Notes: a model not told the origin generated them from the letters alone. Positions 1 to 12,249 are shown, counted from the stretch's first letter. The stretch is DNA of 51,850 nucleotides from Oxalobacteraceae bacterium (GCA_027490465.1 JAIXXZ010000060.1:1-51850), one strand, 5' to 3'. Translations and numbers: made by a program.

Positions 1-54
1 AGCCCGCTTCAGGGCATCCATGATCTGGCTATCCGTAAATCTCGACTTCTTCAT
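1..54 (-). mobile_element. IS3-family transposase OrfA, N-terminal start only
   Basis: Read on the minus strand, a strong ribosome-binding site (AGGAGGAG) precedes an ATG at 54, and the frame stays open to the window edge, giving MKKSRFTDSQIMDALKRA. This is the typical opening of an IS3-family OrfA helix-turn-helix protein, which binds the element ends. Only 18 codons are visible, so completeness and subgroup cannot be judged. The element end probably lies between 54 and 112. A TG-starting run, TGAAGTAGAATTTTCTC on the minus strand near 72-88, is a candidate terminal repeat, but the partner end is outside the window. Confidence 0.7.
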
Positions 55-112
55 GTAGAACTCCTCCTATTGAGAAAATTCTACTTCAGACCTCCGCTAA
101 CCTGAGGGAGGA

Positions 113-553
113 TTACCCCTTAGCCCGTTGCTGACCTGCTAGCACACGCTCACGAATCAGATTGCGTTCAAACTCACCGATAGCACCAAAGACAGAAAAG
201 ATCATGCGCCCTGACGGTGTGCTGGTATCCATGCCTTGCTGCTGAAAATACAGATCAATCTTGAGTGCTTGCAGTTCGTTGAGAAGCTCGACCAGATGCT
301 GAAGAGAGCGACCGAGACGATCAATACTCCAGCACATCACCATGTCAAAGCGACGCCGAGTAGCATCCTTCATGAGAGCGTCTAGTGCAGGGCGATCGTT
401 GCGACTTTTAGCACCTGAGATACCGCTGTCTGTGTATTCGTGAACGATGATGTAACCGAGTCTGTCACAGAGACTGCGGAGTTCAATGAGTTGATTGTCT
501 ACTGTCTGTTTGTCAGTAGAGACACGAGCGTAGATGGCGATCCTTTTGGTCAT
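113..553 (-). CDS. serine recombinase (resolvase/invertase), catalytic domain only
   Basis: A 146-residue serine recombinase. The N-terminal YARVSTDKQ carries the nucleophilic serine. It is followed by the conserved SIDRLGRSLQHLVELL helix region and FGAIGEFERNLIRER at the start of the long E helix. These enzymes cut and rejoin DNA through a serine-phosphate intermediate, as in Tn3 resolvases and DNA invertases. Family members usually run to 180-200 residues with a C-terminal helix-turn-helix that reads the site. Here a TAA follows RAKG, so that domain is missing, and an IS3-type gene begins about 60 bases further on. The protein is probably truncated and may not recognise its site. The ATG at 553 gives the standard family start. 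A TATAAT at 690-695 (minus) could drive it. Confidence 0.8.
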   Translation of the reverse strand: MTKRIAIYARVSTDKQTVDNQLIELRSLCDRLGYIIVHEYTDSGISGAKSRNDRPALDALMKDATRRRFDMVMCWSIDRLGRSLQHLVELLNELQALKIDLYFQQQGMDTSTPSGRMIFSVFGAIGEFERNLIRERVLAGQQRAKG

Positions 554-626
554 TGTTCATCTCCAGAGATGCTTTCAGTTGATTGGAAAGCACTACTGCA
601 AAATGACGCTGGAACCACTCTTCGGC

Positions 627-654
627 ATCTCAACACATGTGTTGAAAACATGTG
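627..654. repeat. tandem direct repeat with embedded palindrome upstream of recombinase
   Basis: On the minus strand TTTCAACACATG occurs twice in a row with a period of about 13 bases. One copy forms part of the perfect 14-base palindrome CAACACATGTGTTG. It sits between the recombinase start (553) and the tRNA-Ser gene, where serine recombinases often keep their res or crossover site. Assignment as a binding site is inference. Confidence 0.4.
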
Positions 655-675
655 TTGAAAGCATTTTTGACAATT

Positions 676-711
676 AGCGTAAACCTTTGATTATACAAGG
701 TTTTTTACGCT
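676..711. terminator. 12-bp inverted repeat downstream of tRNA-Ser
   Basis: On the minus strand, just after the tRNA 3' end, AGCGTAA plus ACCTT pairs with AAGGT plus TTACGCT, leaving a three-A bulge and a loop around TATAATC. It lies where a terminator for the tRNA-Ser transcript is expected, but there is no clear U-run after the stem. Because it abuts a recombinase gene it may instead be part of an element end. Confidence 0.4.
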
Positions 712-721
712 AAAGTGACTA

Positions 722-812
<91 letters not shown>

Positions 813-889
813 GGGTCGAAAACGGGTGTTTCCGAAAGATCGCGATTGTAGCAGAACTCTGGTGACCAGCGAAACGCTGGCCGCTCGGC

Positions 890-2347
<1,458 letters not shown>

Positions 2348-2349
2348 CT

Positions 2350-2652
2350 ATGCTCCGTGTCCTTGAAAGTGAAACTTTCCATCATTGGCTAGCCAAGCTC
2401 AGGGACCGAGTCGCAGTTGCAAGAATAAATGCTCGAATTAGACGACTATCGAACGGACATTTCGGCGACTGCAAATACCTGCGACAGTCTGTCCACGAAT
2501 TGAGAGTCGACCATGGACCGGGCTATCGGGTGTATTTCACAACCAGGGAAAAGACAGTCGTGATGTTGTTAGTCGGGGGCAGCAAAGATACGCAAAATAT
2601 AGACATTGAACGCGCAATACAAATCGCAGAAGCGTGGAGATCCGAGACATGA
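2350..2652 (+). CDS. higB: HigB/RelE-type addiction module toxin
   Basis: A 100-residue protein matching the TIGR02683-type killer family of the RelE/ParE superfamily, which usually cleaves mRNA at the ribosome. Landmarks are FHHWLAKLRDRVAVARI near the N-terminus, GDCKYLRQSVHELRVDHGPG in the middle, and GYRVYF, MLLVGGSKDTQ and DIERA towards the end. The open frame reaches back to 2311, but those residues overlap the promoter and operator, so the ATG at 2350 is preferred. The predicted transcript starts at that ATG, which would make the message leaderless; no ribosome-binding site is visible. Toxin precedes antitoxin, as is normal for HigBA modules. The TGA overlaps the antitoxin ATG. Confidence 0.85.
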   Translation: MLRVLESETFHHWLAKLRDRVAVARINARIRRLSNGHFGDCKYLRQSVHELRVDHGPGYRVYFTTREKTVVMLLVGGSKDTQNIDIERAIQIAEAWRSET

Positions 2653-2945
2653 GTGAAAAATTTACCGATTGGGATGCCGTGCAAGAACTTAAGAGCGAAA
2701 AGGATATCGCTCTATATTTCGAAGCATGTCTTGATGATGATCCAGGTGATGGCAGCCTGATACGCGCGGCATTGGGAGACATTGCTCGGGCGCGAGGAAT
2801 GAGCCTCGTGGCACGTGAGACGGGGCTCGCACGAGAAAGTCTGTACAAAGCCTTGTCACCCGAGGGGAATCCGGAGTTTACGACTGTGATGAAAGTTATC
2901 AAGGCGCTGGGATTCAAGCTTCATGTCGAGCTGACACAAGGATAG
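2649..2945 (+). CDS. higA: HigA-type addiction module antitoxin (HTH)
   Basis: A 98-residue antitoxin of the TIGR02684 type. Residues about 35-80 hold a Cro/C1-like helix-turn-helix, seen as AALGDIARARGMSLVARETGL followed by ARESLYKALSPEGNPEF, then VMKVIKALGFKL. It should neutralise the preceding toxin and, through the HTH, bind the inverted repeat at 2304-2340. The start is the ATG at 2649, which overlaps the toxin stop (ATGA) and so suggests translational coupling; an upstream ATG at 2634 is possible, but its extra residues fall inside the toxin gene. The pair lies on the opposite strand to serS and rarA. Confidence 0.85.
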   Translation: MSEKFTDWDAVQELKSEKDIALYFEACLDDDPGDGSLIRAALGDIARARGMSLVARETGLARESLYKALSPEGNPEFTTVMKVIKALGFKLHVELTQG

Positions 2946-2957
2946 TTGTTTCCGGCT

Positions 2958-4253
2958 CTACTTTTTCTTCGCCGCTGCAGCAGCCTCCGCATCCAACCGA
3001 CTGAGATAAGCCAGCTTCTCCGCGATCTTCCCCTCCAGCCCACGCGGTGTGGGCTGATACCAGCCCGGCTCGCCAAGACCCTCGGGTAAATAAGTTTCAC
3101 CAGCCGCATAGGCCTCGGGCTCATCATGGGCATAGCGGTAGAGTTTGCCGTAGCCCAGTTGTTTCATCAGTTTGGTGGGCGCGTTGCGCAGATGCTCGGG
3201 CACGGGGCGCGAGCTGTCTTTGGCGACAAACGCCTTGACGGCGTTGTAGGCGTTGTAGACCGCGTTTGATTTGGCGGCGCAGGCAAGATAGACAGTGGCT
3301 TCGGCGAGTGCGAGCTCGCCTTCGGGTGAACCCAAACGCTCATAGGTCTCGGCGGCATCCAGCGTCAGACGCAATGCGCGCGGATCTGCAAGACCAATAT
3401 CTTCTGCCGCCATGCGAATGAGACGACGTGACAGATAGCGCGCATCGGCGCCACCGTCGAGCATGCGAACCAGCCAGTACAGTGCCGCATCGGGACTGGA
3501 GCCACGGACAGATTTGTGCAGCGCCGAGATCTGATCGTAAAACGCATCACCGCCTTTATCAAAGCGCCGCAGGCTATCGCCCAGACTTTCCTTGAGCAAC
3601 GCCGTATCGATTTGCGTTTGTTTTTTTTGTACTGCAGCGCGCAGGATGATTTCGGTGTTGTTGAGCAACTTACGGCCATCGCCATCGGCACTGGCGACAA
3701 GCATGAGGGCGGCGTCTTCATCGATACCGATATCTTCGTGAAGTGCCAGCGCACGCGTGAGCATCTGCAATAAATCATCCTGACTCAGGGACTGCAGCAC
3801 ATATACGGCTGCGCGCGAGAGCAAGGCACTGTTGACTTCGAATGAGGGGTTCTCGGTGGTGGCGCCAATGAAGGTGAACAAGCCACTCTCCACATGCGGC
3901 AGGAAGGCATCCTGCTGACTTTTGTTGAAGCGGTGAACCTCATCGACAAACAAAATCGTTCGACGTGCTGAGGTGGCCTGGAGCAGCTGCGCGCGTTCGA
4001 CCGCTTCGCGTATATCTTTTACGCCTGATAAAACCGCCGACAAGGCCATGAATTCGGCTTGAAATCCCTGCGCCATCAAACGGGCAAACGTGGTCTTGCC
4101 GACGCCGGGCGGTCCCCAGAGAATCATGGAATGCGGCTGACCTGATTCAAAAGCCACCCGCAACGGTTTGCCTGCACCTAGCAAATGCTGCTGACCTATG
4201 ACCTCGTCAATCGATGTCGGACGCAGGCGCTCGGCCAGTGGGACAGCGCTCAT
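2958..4253 (-). CDS. rarA: replication-associated recombination protein A (AAA+ ATPase)
   Basis: A 431-residue MgsA/RarA/WRNIP1-family ATPase that acts at stalled replication forks, on single-strand gaps and with SSB. Walker A is GPPGVGKT at residues 47-54 and Walker B plus the sensor loop is [10 protein letters not shown] at about 100-109. [12 protein letters not shown] is sensor 1, and the [18 protein letters not shown] region begins the C-terminal tetramerisation domain. The C-terminus is alanine- and lysine-rich (AAAAAKKK). Its ATG lies three bases after the lolA stop, so it is almost certainly translated from the ftsK-lolA-rarA transcript. The stop faces the antitoxin stop 12 bases away. 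Confidence 0.95.
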   Translation of the reverse strand: MSAVPLAERLRPTSIDEVIGQQHLLGAGKPLRVAFESGQPHSMILWGPPGVGKTTFARLMAQGFQAEFMALSAVLSGVKDIREAVERAQLLQATSARRTILFVDEVHRFNKSQQDAFLPHVESGLFTFIGATTENPSFEVNSALLSRAAVYVLQSLSQDDLLQMLTRALALHEDIGIDEDAALMLVASADGDGRKLLNNTEIILRAAVQKKQTQIDTALLKESLGDSLRRFDKGGDAFYDQISALHKSVRGSSPDAALYWLVRMLDGGADARYLSRRLIRMAAEDIGLADPRALRLTLDAAETYERLGSPEGELALAEATVYLACAAKSNAVYNAYNAVKAFVAKDSSRPVPEHLRNAPTKLMKQLGYGKLYRYAHDEPEAYAAGETYLPEGLGEPGWYQPTPRGLEGKIAEKLAYLSRLDAEAAAAAKKK

Positions 4254-4256
4254 CGC

Positions 4257-4877
4257 TTATTGCTGAAGTACGTCGGCGCCCTTGGGCATCACAAAACGAA
4301 ACTGGTTGGCGGGGAGCGAGGGATTTTTTTCGAAACGGGTAAACGACAGCAGGGATATCTGACCAAAGCTGTCACGCAATTCCATCGCAACTGGCACACC
4401 GTCTTTCAAACCGATGCCAATTTTTTCGAAGTTGGTATCTTTGGTTTTTGGTATGGCTTGCAGCCACTCGATACCATCCCGTGTGCCGCCCTCGGAGAGA
4501 TTGAAATTTTTTTCCAGATCATTGCTGCCGAACAGTATCGCCGCCGGCGAAGATCCGATGGCATTACCTAATTTTCTGACGGTGACCTGATTGAGGTCTT
4601 TATCGTAGATGTAGAGCTTGTCGCCATCCGCCTGCAAGATTTGCTCATACGGCTTTTGGTAGATCCAGATAAATTTTCCGGGCCGCGCGAACTGGAAGCT
4701 GCCCGTAGAGGCATTCGAGGTCTGAAGTTTGCCGCCCTCCTCTTTCACGAGTCGCTGGGTGAATTCACCGCGGGCGCTCTTGGTCGCAGCAACAAAGGCC
4801 TTGAACTGGTCAAGGGCCGCGGCCTGCACGGCCCAGGGAGTCAATAACAAACCGATAAGAAAAATCAATTGTCGCAA
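4257..4877 (-). CDS. lolA: outer-membrane lipoprotein carrier protein LolA
   Basis: A periplasmic chaperone that takes lipoproteins from LolCDE and delivers them to LolB. The start is a choice. The longest frame begins at 4925 inside ftsK, but a TTG at 4875-4877, with GGAG nine bases upstream and just after the ftsK stop, gives [19 protein letters not shown], a clean signal peptide cut before ALDQFK. That start makes 206 residues, normal for the family. Conserved LolA features include SARGEFTQ, a [12 protein letters not shown] beta-strand block, [16 protein letters not shown], and the C-terminal [14 protein letters not shown]. It sits between ftsK and rarA as in most betaproteobacteria. Confidence 0.93.
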   Translation of the reverse strand: MRQLIFLIGLLLTPWAVQAAALDQFKAFVAATKSARGEFTQRLVKEEGGKLQTSNASTGSFQFARPGKFIWIYQKPYEQILQADGDKLYIYDKDLNQVTVRKLGNAIGSSPAAILFGSNDLEKNFNLSEGGTRDGIEWLQAIPKTKDTNFEKIGIGLKDGVPVAMELRDSFGQISLLSFTRFEKNPSLPANQFRFVMPKGADVLQQ

Positions 4878-4881
4878 GCTT

Positions 4882-7242
4882 TTACTCCGTGTTGGTATTG
4901 GGAACAAGAATGTCACGATTGCCATTGGAATGCATGGTAGAGACTACACCGCTTTGCTCCATTTGCTCGAGCAAACGCGCAGCGCGGTTGTAGCCGATAC
5001 GAAGATGACGCTGCACCAATGAGATGGAGGCGCGACGATTTTTAAGTACGACAGCAACGGCTTGATCATAAAGCGGGTCAGCCTCGCCGCTTGGTCCACC
5101 GATACCACCCAGATCGCCACCACCATCTTCCGATACACCACCCTCCAGTATGCCTTCGATGTAATTAGGCTCACCTTGGGATTTTAGATGATTGACGACA
5201 CGATGCACTTCGTCGTCGGATACAAACGCACCATGCACACGCACAGGCAAGCCGGTTCCGGGCGGCAGGTAGAGCATGTCACCCATACCGAGCAGCGCTT
5301 CGGCGCCCATCTGATCCAGAATGGTACGTGAATCGATCTTGCTCGATACCTGGAAGGCGATTCGTGTCGGAATGTTGGCCTTGATCAGCCCGGTAATCAC
5401 ATCCACTGAAGGACGCTGCGTGGCGAGTATCAGGTGTATGCCCGCCGCACGCGCTTTTTGTGCGATACGAGCGATCAGCTCTTCCACTTTCTTGCCGACG
5501 ACCATCATCAGATCAGCCAATTCGTCGATCACGATAACAATAGTGGGCAGCTTCTCCAAGGGCTCGGGCGCATCGGGTGTGAGGCTGAAGGGATTGGGGA
5601 TTTTTTCTTCCTTCTTTTCAGCATCTGCAATTTTCTGGTTATACGTTGACAGGTTACGCACACCGAGCTTGGACATCAGCTTGTAGCGGCGCTCCATTTC
5701 ATTCACAGCCCAGTTCAGCGCATGGCCGGCCTGCCGCATGTCGGTAACAACGGGTGCCAGCAGATGCGGAATGCCCTCGTAGATCGAGAGTTCAAGCATC
5801 TTGGGATCAATCAGGATGAGACGTACCTGATTCGGATCAGCCTTGTAGAGCAAAGACAGAATCGTTGCATTGATACCGACTGATTTTCCGGAGCCCGTCG
5901 TACCGGCGATCAGCAGATGCGGCATTTTGGCCAGATCTGCCACGACAGGATTGCCAGCGATATCCTTGCCCAGGCCGATGGTGAGCAGCGAGGCGTTATC
6001 GTTGTACACCTTGGAGCCGACGATCTCGGACAAGCGCACGATCTGGCGCTTGGGATTGGGCAGCTCAAGACCCATGTAGTTCTTGCCCGGAATAGTCTCG
6101 ACAACGCGAATTGAAGTCAGCGACAGCGCACGCGCAAGATCACGGGCCAAATTAACGATCTGACTGCCTTTGACACCCGTAGCAGGCTCGATCTCATAGC
6201 GCGTAACCACCGGTCCGGGATAGGCCGCAACGACTTTGACTTCAACACCAAAGTCCGATAATTTTTTCTCGATCAGACGGCTGATGAATTCCAGCGTCTC
6301 GATAGCCACAGTTTCCTGCTCTGCAGGCGCCTCATCGAGCAATGACAGAGGCGGCAAGTTGGTATCGGGCAGGTCAAGGAATAAGGAAACCTGCTTTTCT
6401 TTTTCCACGCGCTCCGACTTGGGTACCGAGACGACTTGCGGAACGATCTGTATGGGTGCATGTGACTCGACAATACGCGCACGTTCCTGAACAACGATCT
6501 CTTCGCGCTTGACGGCAGCCTCAAGACCCGCTTTGCGATCTTCGGCGGCAGCGTAGCGTGCGGCGATCCATTGCGCAAAATTTTCTATGCCACCACCGAG
6601 CTTCTCGGCAACCGCCATCCATGAAATATGAAAGCAGAGACTGAAACCCAATCCGAAAATCAGCAACAAGAGCAGTGTGCCGCCGTCAAAACCGAAGGTG
6701 TTCTGCACGCCGCCACCGATGATCTCTCCCAATACGCCGCCATGCTTGCCGGGTAGCGTGAATTTCCAGGAATGCATGCGGATATGTTCCAGCGCAGCGC
6801 TACCAAGCAGCAGCATTACAAAACCAGCGCCGCGTATGCCGGCTTCGTAGCGATGTGGCTTCTCGGGTTCTTTTTTCAGCAGGAAGCGTTGCGCCAGATG
6901 GCGATAGCTGACCCACACTGCAGCAAGCAAAGCGATGCTCCACCACCAGGCAGAAAATCCGAATACAAACAGCATCAAATCAGCAAGCGTCGCACCGGCA
7001 GCGCCACCCCAATTATCCGGACGCATATTGGCCCCACTGCGATGGCAGATGCCGTCCGCAGGCGCCACAGACCAGCCGGGATCGCAGGGTGAATAGGTAA
7101 ACAGCGCCAGTGTGAGATAAGCGCAGAGCACGGCAAATACCAGCCAGCGAGCCTCGGAGAGCAAACGAATGAGGCGATTGGGCAAAGGGTCAGGCGGTGG
7201 TGCCGGTGGTGTACGGGTGTAAGTTGTGGTGTTTCGGGTCAT
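4882..7242 (-). CDS. ftsK: DNA translocase FtsK
   Basis: A 786-residue septum-anchored motor that pumps chromosome termini and activates XerCD. The N-terminus has about four membrane segments within residues 30-215 (for example [18 protein letters not shown] and [17 protein letters not shown]). A short charged linker of about 100 residues follows. The RecA-like motor carries Walker A GTTGSGKS around residue 445 and Walker [14 protein letters not shown]. The C-terminal gamma winged helix ([20 protein letters not shown] to the end) reads KOPS sequences. The linker is short compared with E. coli FtsK, as is common in betaproteobacteria. No clear ribosome-binding site precedes the ATG at 7242. 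It heads the ftsK-lolA-rarA run. Confidence 0.96.
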   Translation of the reverse strand: MTRNTTTYTRTPPAPPPDPLPNRLIRLLSEARWLVFAVLCAYLTLALFTYSPCDPGWSVAPADGICHRSGANMRPDNWGGAAGATLADLMLFVFGFSAWWWSIALLAAVWVSYRHLAQRFLLKKEPEKPHRYEAGIRGAGFVMLLLGSAALEHIRMHSWKFTLPGKHGGVLGEIIGGGVQNTFGFDGGTLLLLLIFGLGFSLCFHISWMAVAEKLGGGIENFAQWIAARYAAAEDRKAGLEAAVKREEIVVQERARIVESHAPIQIVPQVVSVPKSERVEKEKQVSLFLDLPDTNLPPLSLLDEAPAEQETVAIETLEFISRLIEKKLSDFGVEVKVVAAYPGPVVTRYEIEPATGVKGSQIVNLARDLARALSLTSIRVVETIPGKNYMGLELPNPKRQIVRLSEIVGSKVYNDNASLLTIGLGKDIAGNPVVADLAKMPHLLIAGTTGSGKSVGINATILSLLYKADPNQVRLILIDPKMLELSIYEGIPHLLAPVVTDMRQAGHALNWAVNEMERRYKLMSKLGVRNLSTYNQKIADAEKKEEKIPNPFSLTPDAPEPLEKLPTIVIVIDELADLMMVVGKKVEELIARIAQKARAAGIHLILATQRPSVDVITGLIKANIPTRIAFQVSSKIDSRTILDQMGAEALLGMGDMLYLPPGTGLPVRVHGAFVSDDEVHRVVNHLKSQGEPNYIEGILEGGVSEDGGGDLGGIGGPSGEADPLYDQAVAVVLKNRRASISLVQRHLRIGYNRAARLLEQMEQSGVVSTMHSNGNRDILVPNTNTE

Positions 7243-7289
7243 AACTGATCGGGATTCCGGCGGCGCGAGTGAGTCTTGGTCAGTTCATC

Positions 7290-7295
7290 TATAAT
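7290..7295 (+). promoter_or_regulatory. candidate -10 box upstream of trxB
   Basis: A perfect TATAAT lies 128 bases before the trxB ATG, between the divergent ftsK and trxB genes. No good -35 hexamer is seen at 16-18 bases upstream. If used, trxB would have a leader of about 120 bases. Confidence 0.35.
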
Positions 7296-7342
7296 TTGAG
7301 CCTTGTTTCGGCGGCACTATCGCATGAATCAGTGCAGGATGA

Positions 7343-8377
<1,035 letters not shown>

Positions 8378-8448
8378 AAAGCCTGTAGCAAAACACCAGG
8401 CACAGGCTCGAGGCAGACAATTCCACGCAATATCAGCCCACAGGGTCC

Positions 8449-9081
8449 GTGCTTATGAAAGACTTTACCGAACTCAAGTCGCTGCAGAAGCAACTGAGCG
8501 AACAGGCTGCCGCAAAAGCCCAGGCAGAGCGGGAACAACGCGAGCGCGAGGAACAACTCGCTCGCGAAGCCAACCTGTTTCGCCACAGTGTCGGTGAGGT
8601 CAAACCTCTGAATGCCCCACCCAGAGTGGAGCCACCACCGCAGCATCCGCTACCGATTCCCCATCAGCGCATTGCCGACGATGAAGCCGTGATGTACGAA
8701 TCGCTATCCGATGAGTTCAGCATCGACACGCTGCTCGAAACCGACGAAGCACTCAGCTATGCGCGCAGCGGTATTGGTCCGGATGTACTCCGCAAATTGC
8801 GTGGCGGCGAGTGGGTGATACAGGGTCAGCTGGATTTGCATGGGCTGCGCACCGACGATGCGCGCGAGGCGGTGGCGCTCTTCCTGCGCGAATCGGTGCG
8901 ACGCGGCTTTCGCTGCGTGCGCATCATCCACGGCAAAGGACTGGGATCGGTGAACAAGACGCCCGTACTGAAAAATAAAGTCAGAAACTGGCTGGTGCAG
9001 AAGAATGAGGTGATTGCCTTCTGCCAAGCGCGCGCTGCGGATGGTGGCAGCGGCGCGCTGATGGTATTGCTTAAGGGCTAA
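8449..9081 (+). CDS. smrA: Smr-domain protein
   Basis: A roughly 210-residue protein with an Arg/Glu-rich N-terminal helix (QAAAKAQAEREQREREEQ) and a C-terminal Smr domain from about residue 118. It carries the hallmark LDLHGLRTDDA and HGKGLGS motifs. Smr domains are associated with MutS2-type nicking activity and, in some stand-alone proteins, with RNA or DNA endonuclease activity; the precise role of this group is not settled. The first start is GTG at 8449 with an in-frame ATG at 8455; neither has a strong ribosome-binding site. The stop codon is immediately followed by the convergent glnB stop, with no spacer. Confidence 0.85.
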   Translation: MLMKDFTELKSLQKQLSEQAAAKAQAEREQREREEQLAREANLFRHSVGEVKPLNAPPRVEPPPQHPLPIPHQRIADDEAVMYESLSDEFSIDTLLETDEALSYARSGIGPDVLRKLRGGEWVIQGQLDLHGLRTDDAREAVALFLRESVRRGFRCVRIIHGKGLGSVNKTPVLKNKVRNWLVQKNEVIAFCQARAADGGSGALMVLLKG

Positions 9082-9432
<351 letters not shown>

Positions 9433-9436
9433 TCAG

Positions 9437-11050
9437 TTAGTCTTTGAATTTTGAAGTAATCGGGTAGCGCCAGTCCCGGCCAAAAGCGCGATGAGTCACA
9501 CGCGGGCCCACAGGTGCCTGCCGGCGCTTGTACTCATTGATCCTGATGAGCCGGGTAATTCGCTCAACGTCTTCTTTACGATAACCCGCCGCCAGCAGTT
9601 CTGCAACGCCTTGCCCCTCTTCCATGAACAGTCGCAGAATGCCGTCCAGCACTTCATAGGGCGGCAGTGAGTCCTGATCGGTCTGATTCGGCCTGAGTTC
9701 AGCCGACGGCGCGCGCGTCAGTATGCGCTCTGGTATCACGGCAGAGATGCCATTTCGATAATCACAAAGCCGGTAGACCAAGGTCTTTGCGATGTCTTTG
9801 ATGACCGCATAACCACCCGCCATGTCGCCATACAGTGTGCAATAGCCGGTGGCCATCTCGCTCTTGTTGCCTGTCGTGAGCACAATTGCGCCTGTCTTGT
9901 TCGACAGCGCCATCAGCAGGGTACCGCGTATGCGTGCCTGAATATTCTCTTCGGTAGCGTCTTCGGGCAGGCCGTCAAACTCGAACGCCAGTGCATTGCG
10001 GAAGGCATCAAAACAATCGGTGATGGGTATCTCGTCATAGCGAACGCCAATGCGCGCAACCATGTCGCGTGAATCGATCCAGGAGATATCTGCGGTATAC
10101 GGTGAAGGCATCATGACCGCACGCACCTTGTCTGCGCCAAGGGCATCGACGGCGATCGCCAGCGTGAGCGCAGAATCAACGCCACCTGAGAGACCGATGA
10201 TGGCACCGGGAAAACCGTTCTTGCCCACGTAATCACGAACACCTGTCACCAATGCGGCATAGACCTGCGCTTCGACTGACAGTGCGGGCGACAGCAGCTG
10301 GCTTTGCGGCTCGGCGCCTTCAAATGCAATGATGGCCAGTGCTTCTTCAAACGAAGGCAGCTGTGCGCACATCTCGCCACGAGCATTGAGAACGAAAGAG
10401 GCGCCATCGAAGATCAGTTCATCCTGAGCGCCACACAGATTGGCGTAGACCAGCGACAAGCCCTGAAGGCTGACATGCTCGCGCATGACCTCTTGCCGCA
10501 AATGCTGCTTGTTCATGTGGTACGGCGATGCATTGGGTACCAGCAAAACCTCGGCACCAGCGGCGCGCGCTTTGGCGGGCATCTCGGGGAACCAGGTGTC
10601 CTCGCAAATATTCAACGCAAAACGCGTGCCCTTGACGGAAAAAACGCAGACATCATTGGCCGGGGTGAAATAGCGCTTCTCGTCAAAAACAGTGTAGTTG
10701 GGCAGTGCCTGTTTGCAGTAGGTAGCGATGATCTTGCCATTGCACAGTACGGATGCAGCGTTGTAATTGGCATCATGGCGCGTCAACGGGTGACCCACGA
10801 TCACATGCAGATCAGTCAGATTGGCCATGTCGGCTGCCAGCGCCTGCAACGCCAGATCGGATTTTGCGTAGAATGATCGGCGCAGCAGCAAGTCCTCAGG
10901 CGGATAGCCGACCAGCGACAATTCGGGCGTGAGAACAATGTCTGCACCTTGGGTTGCCGCACGGCGCGCGAAATCAGCGATGCGCTGTGAATTGCCCGCC
11001 AGATCTCCGACGGTACTGTTGATTTGTGCGATGGCTACGTTGACTGTCAT
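9437..11050 (-). CDS. nadE: glutamine-dependent NAD(+) synthetase
   Basis: Catalyses the last step of NAD synthesis: nicotinate adenine dinucleotide plus glutamine and ATP to NAD. This is the two-domain form (537 residues). An N-terminal nitrilase-type glutaminase has the Glu43-Lys113-Cys149 triad (TPELSLVGYP, YCKQALP and NICEDTWF). A C-terminal ATP-pyrophosphatase domain has the SGGVDS loop at 288-293 and STGNKSE-like TTGNKSEMATGYC. It can therefore use glutamine directly rather than free ammonia. It is co-oriented with glnB and divergent from the gene at 11095. Confidence 0.96.
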   Translation of the reverse strand: MTVNVAIAQINSTVGDLAGNSQRIADFARRAATQGADIVLTPELSLVGYPPEDLLLRRSFYAKSDLALQALAADMANLTDLHVIVGHPLTRHDANYNAASVLCNGKIIATYCKQALPNYTVFDEKRYFTPANDVCVFSVKGTRFALNICEDTWFPEMPAKARAAGAEVLLVPNASPYHMNKQHLRQEVMREHVSLQGLSLVYANLCGAQDELIFDGASFVLNARGEMCAQLPSFEEALAIIAFEGAEPQSQLLSPALSVEAQVYAALVTGVRDYVGKNGFPGAIIGLSGGVDSALTLAIAVDALGADKVRAVMMPSPYTADISWIDSRDMVARIGVRYDEIPITDCFDAFRNALAFEFDGLPEDATEENIQARIRGTLLMALSNKTGAIVLTTGNKSEMATGYCTLYGDMAGGYAVIKDIAKTLVYRLCDYRNGISAVIPERILTRAPSAELRPNQTDQDSLPPYEVLDGILRLFMEEGQGVAELLAAGYRKEDVERITRLIRINEYKRRQAPVGPRVTHRAFGRDWRYPITSKFKD

Positions 11051-11094
11051 GGCCGTGAATCAGGCTGCATAGAAAGAATGAGACCCCTGCTTCA

Positions 11095-12249
11095 ATGAAG
11101 CCTATCCCGCAAAAGCCGAATTATCGCACGCGTGTGCTTTCCTCTCTGGCGGAGGCTGGACAGCAAGCCTGGGACGCGCTGGTATCTCTGCAGTCGGAGG
11201 CGAATCCCTTCCTGTCCTATGCCTTCCTGCACGCCATGCATGAATCCGGCAGCGCCAGCGAAGACACGGGCTGGCAGCCTCAGTATCTGACCTTGTGGGA
11301 AGAAGACACCCTCGCGGCCGCGCTGCCGATGTATGCGAAGCTTCACTCCTACGGCGAGTATGTGTTCGACTGGGCATGGGCCGATGCCTACCGGCGCAAT
11401 GGCCATGAGTACTATCCCAAACTATTGTCCGCCATACCCTTCACACCGGTGACAGGCGCGCGACTGATGGCGCGCACTGAAGAGGCTCGGATTGCACTGC
11501 TGAAGGCTTTGCTGGATGTGCAGCAGGCCAGTGCCTTGTCTTCCACGCATATCCTTTATCCCCCCGCTGATCAGGCCCTGCAGCTGGAAACTGCGGGTTT
11601 CATGCTGCGCAGCGGGGTGCAGTTCCACTGGCAGAACAAGGGCTACGCGAATTTTGAACAGTTTCTGGATACGCTTGATCAAAAGAAGCGCAAAAACATC
11701 CGCGCAGAGCGTCGCAAGGTACGCGATGCCGGCATCATCTTGCGCCAGATTCGTGGTCGTGATGCAAACGAAGAAGACTGGCAATTCTTCAAGCGGTGCT
11801 ATGACCACACCTACCGGGCCCATTACTCCAGCCCTTACCTGAATCTGGATTTTTTTCTGCGCATAGGACAAAGCATGCCGGAAAATATTCTGATGGTGAT
11901 TGCCGAACGTGAGGGCAAGCCGATTGCCTCGTCCTTGCTGATTCACGATGAAAGACGCTTGTACGGGCGTTACTGGGGCGCGATTGAACAGCATGCTTGC
12001 CTGCACTTCGAGACCGCGTACTACCAGCCACTGGAATTCTGCATCAGCGAAAACATTACTTCATTCGAAGGCGGTGCTCAGGGGGAGCACAAGATGGCAC
12101 GGGGATTCTTGCCGCAAAAGACCTGGTCGGCACACTGGCTGGCCCATCCGGGATTTTCGGATGCGGTCGAGCGCTTTCTTGCTCAGGAAGGTCAAGGTAT
12201 TGCGGCGTACATGGATGAACTCAACGACCGCAATCCATTCAAAAAATAA
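11095..12249 (+). CDS. GNAT/FemAB-like protein of the COG3146 (DUF482) family
   Basis: A 384-residue cytosolic protein of the DUF482/COG3146 family, annotated as peptidoglycan-related acyltransferase-like on fold similarity. Recognisable blocks are NPFLSYAFLHAMHESGSA near residue 39, the conserved DWAWADAYRRNG region near 95, KKRKNIRAERRKVRDAGI in the middle, and FEGGAQGEHKMARGFLP near the C-terminus. The substrate is unknown and no direct activity can be read from the sequence. The ATG at 11095 follows a short gap after the divergent nadE start. It ends convergent to ppa. Confidence 0.8.
   Translation: MKPIPQKPNYRTRVLSSLAEAGQQAWDALVSLQSEANPFLSYAFLHAMHESGSASEDTGWQPQYLTLWEEDTLAAALPMYAKLHSYGEYVFDWAWADAYRRNGHEYYPKLLSAIPFTPVTGARLMARTEEARIALLKALLDVQQASALSSTHILYPPADQALQLETAGFMLRSGVQFHWQNKGYANFEQFLDTLDQKKRKNIRAERRKVRDAGIILRQIRGRDANEEDWQFFKRCYDHTYRAHYSSPYLNLDFFLRIGQSMPENILMVIAEREGKPIASSLLIHDERRLYGRYWGAIEQHACLHFETAYYQPLEFCISENITSFEGGAQGEHKMARGFLPQKTWSAHWLAHPGFSDAVERFLAQEGQGIAAYMDELNDRNPFKK

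Noticed and set aside
440-658. 72-codon plus-strand frame over the recombinase start
   Set aside because: Antisense to the recombinase N-terminus, which has clear family motifs.
4257-4925. lolA starting at ATG 4925
   Set aside because: That start lies within ftsK and puts a charged stretch before the signal peptide; TTG 4877 has the better ribosome-binding site.
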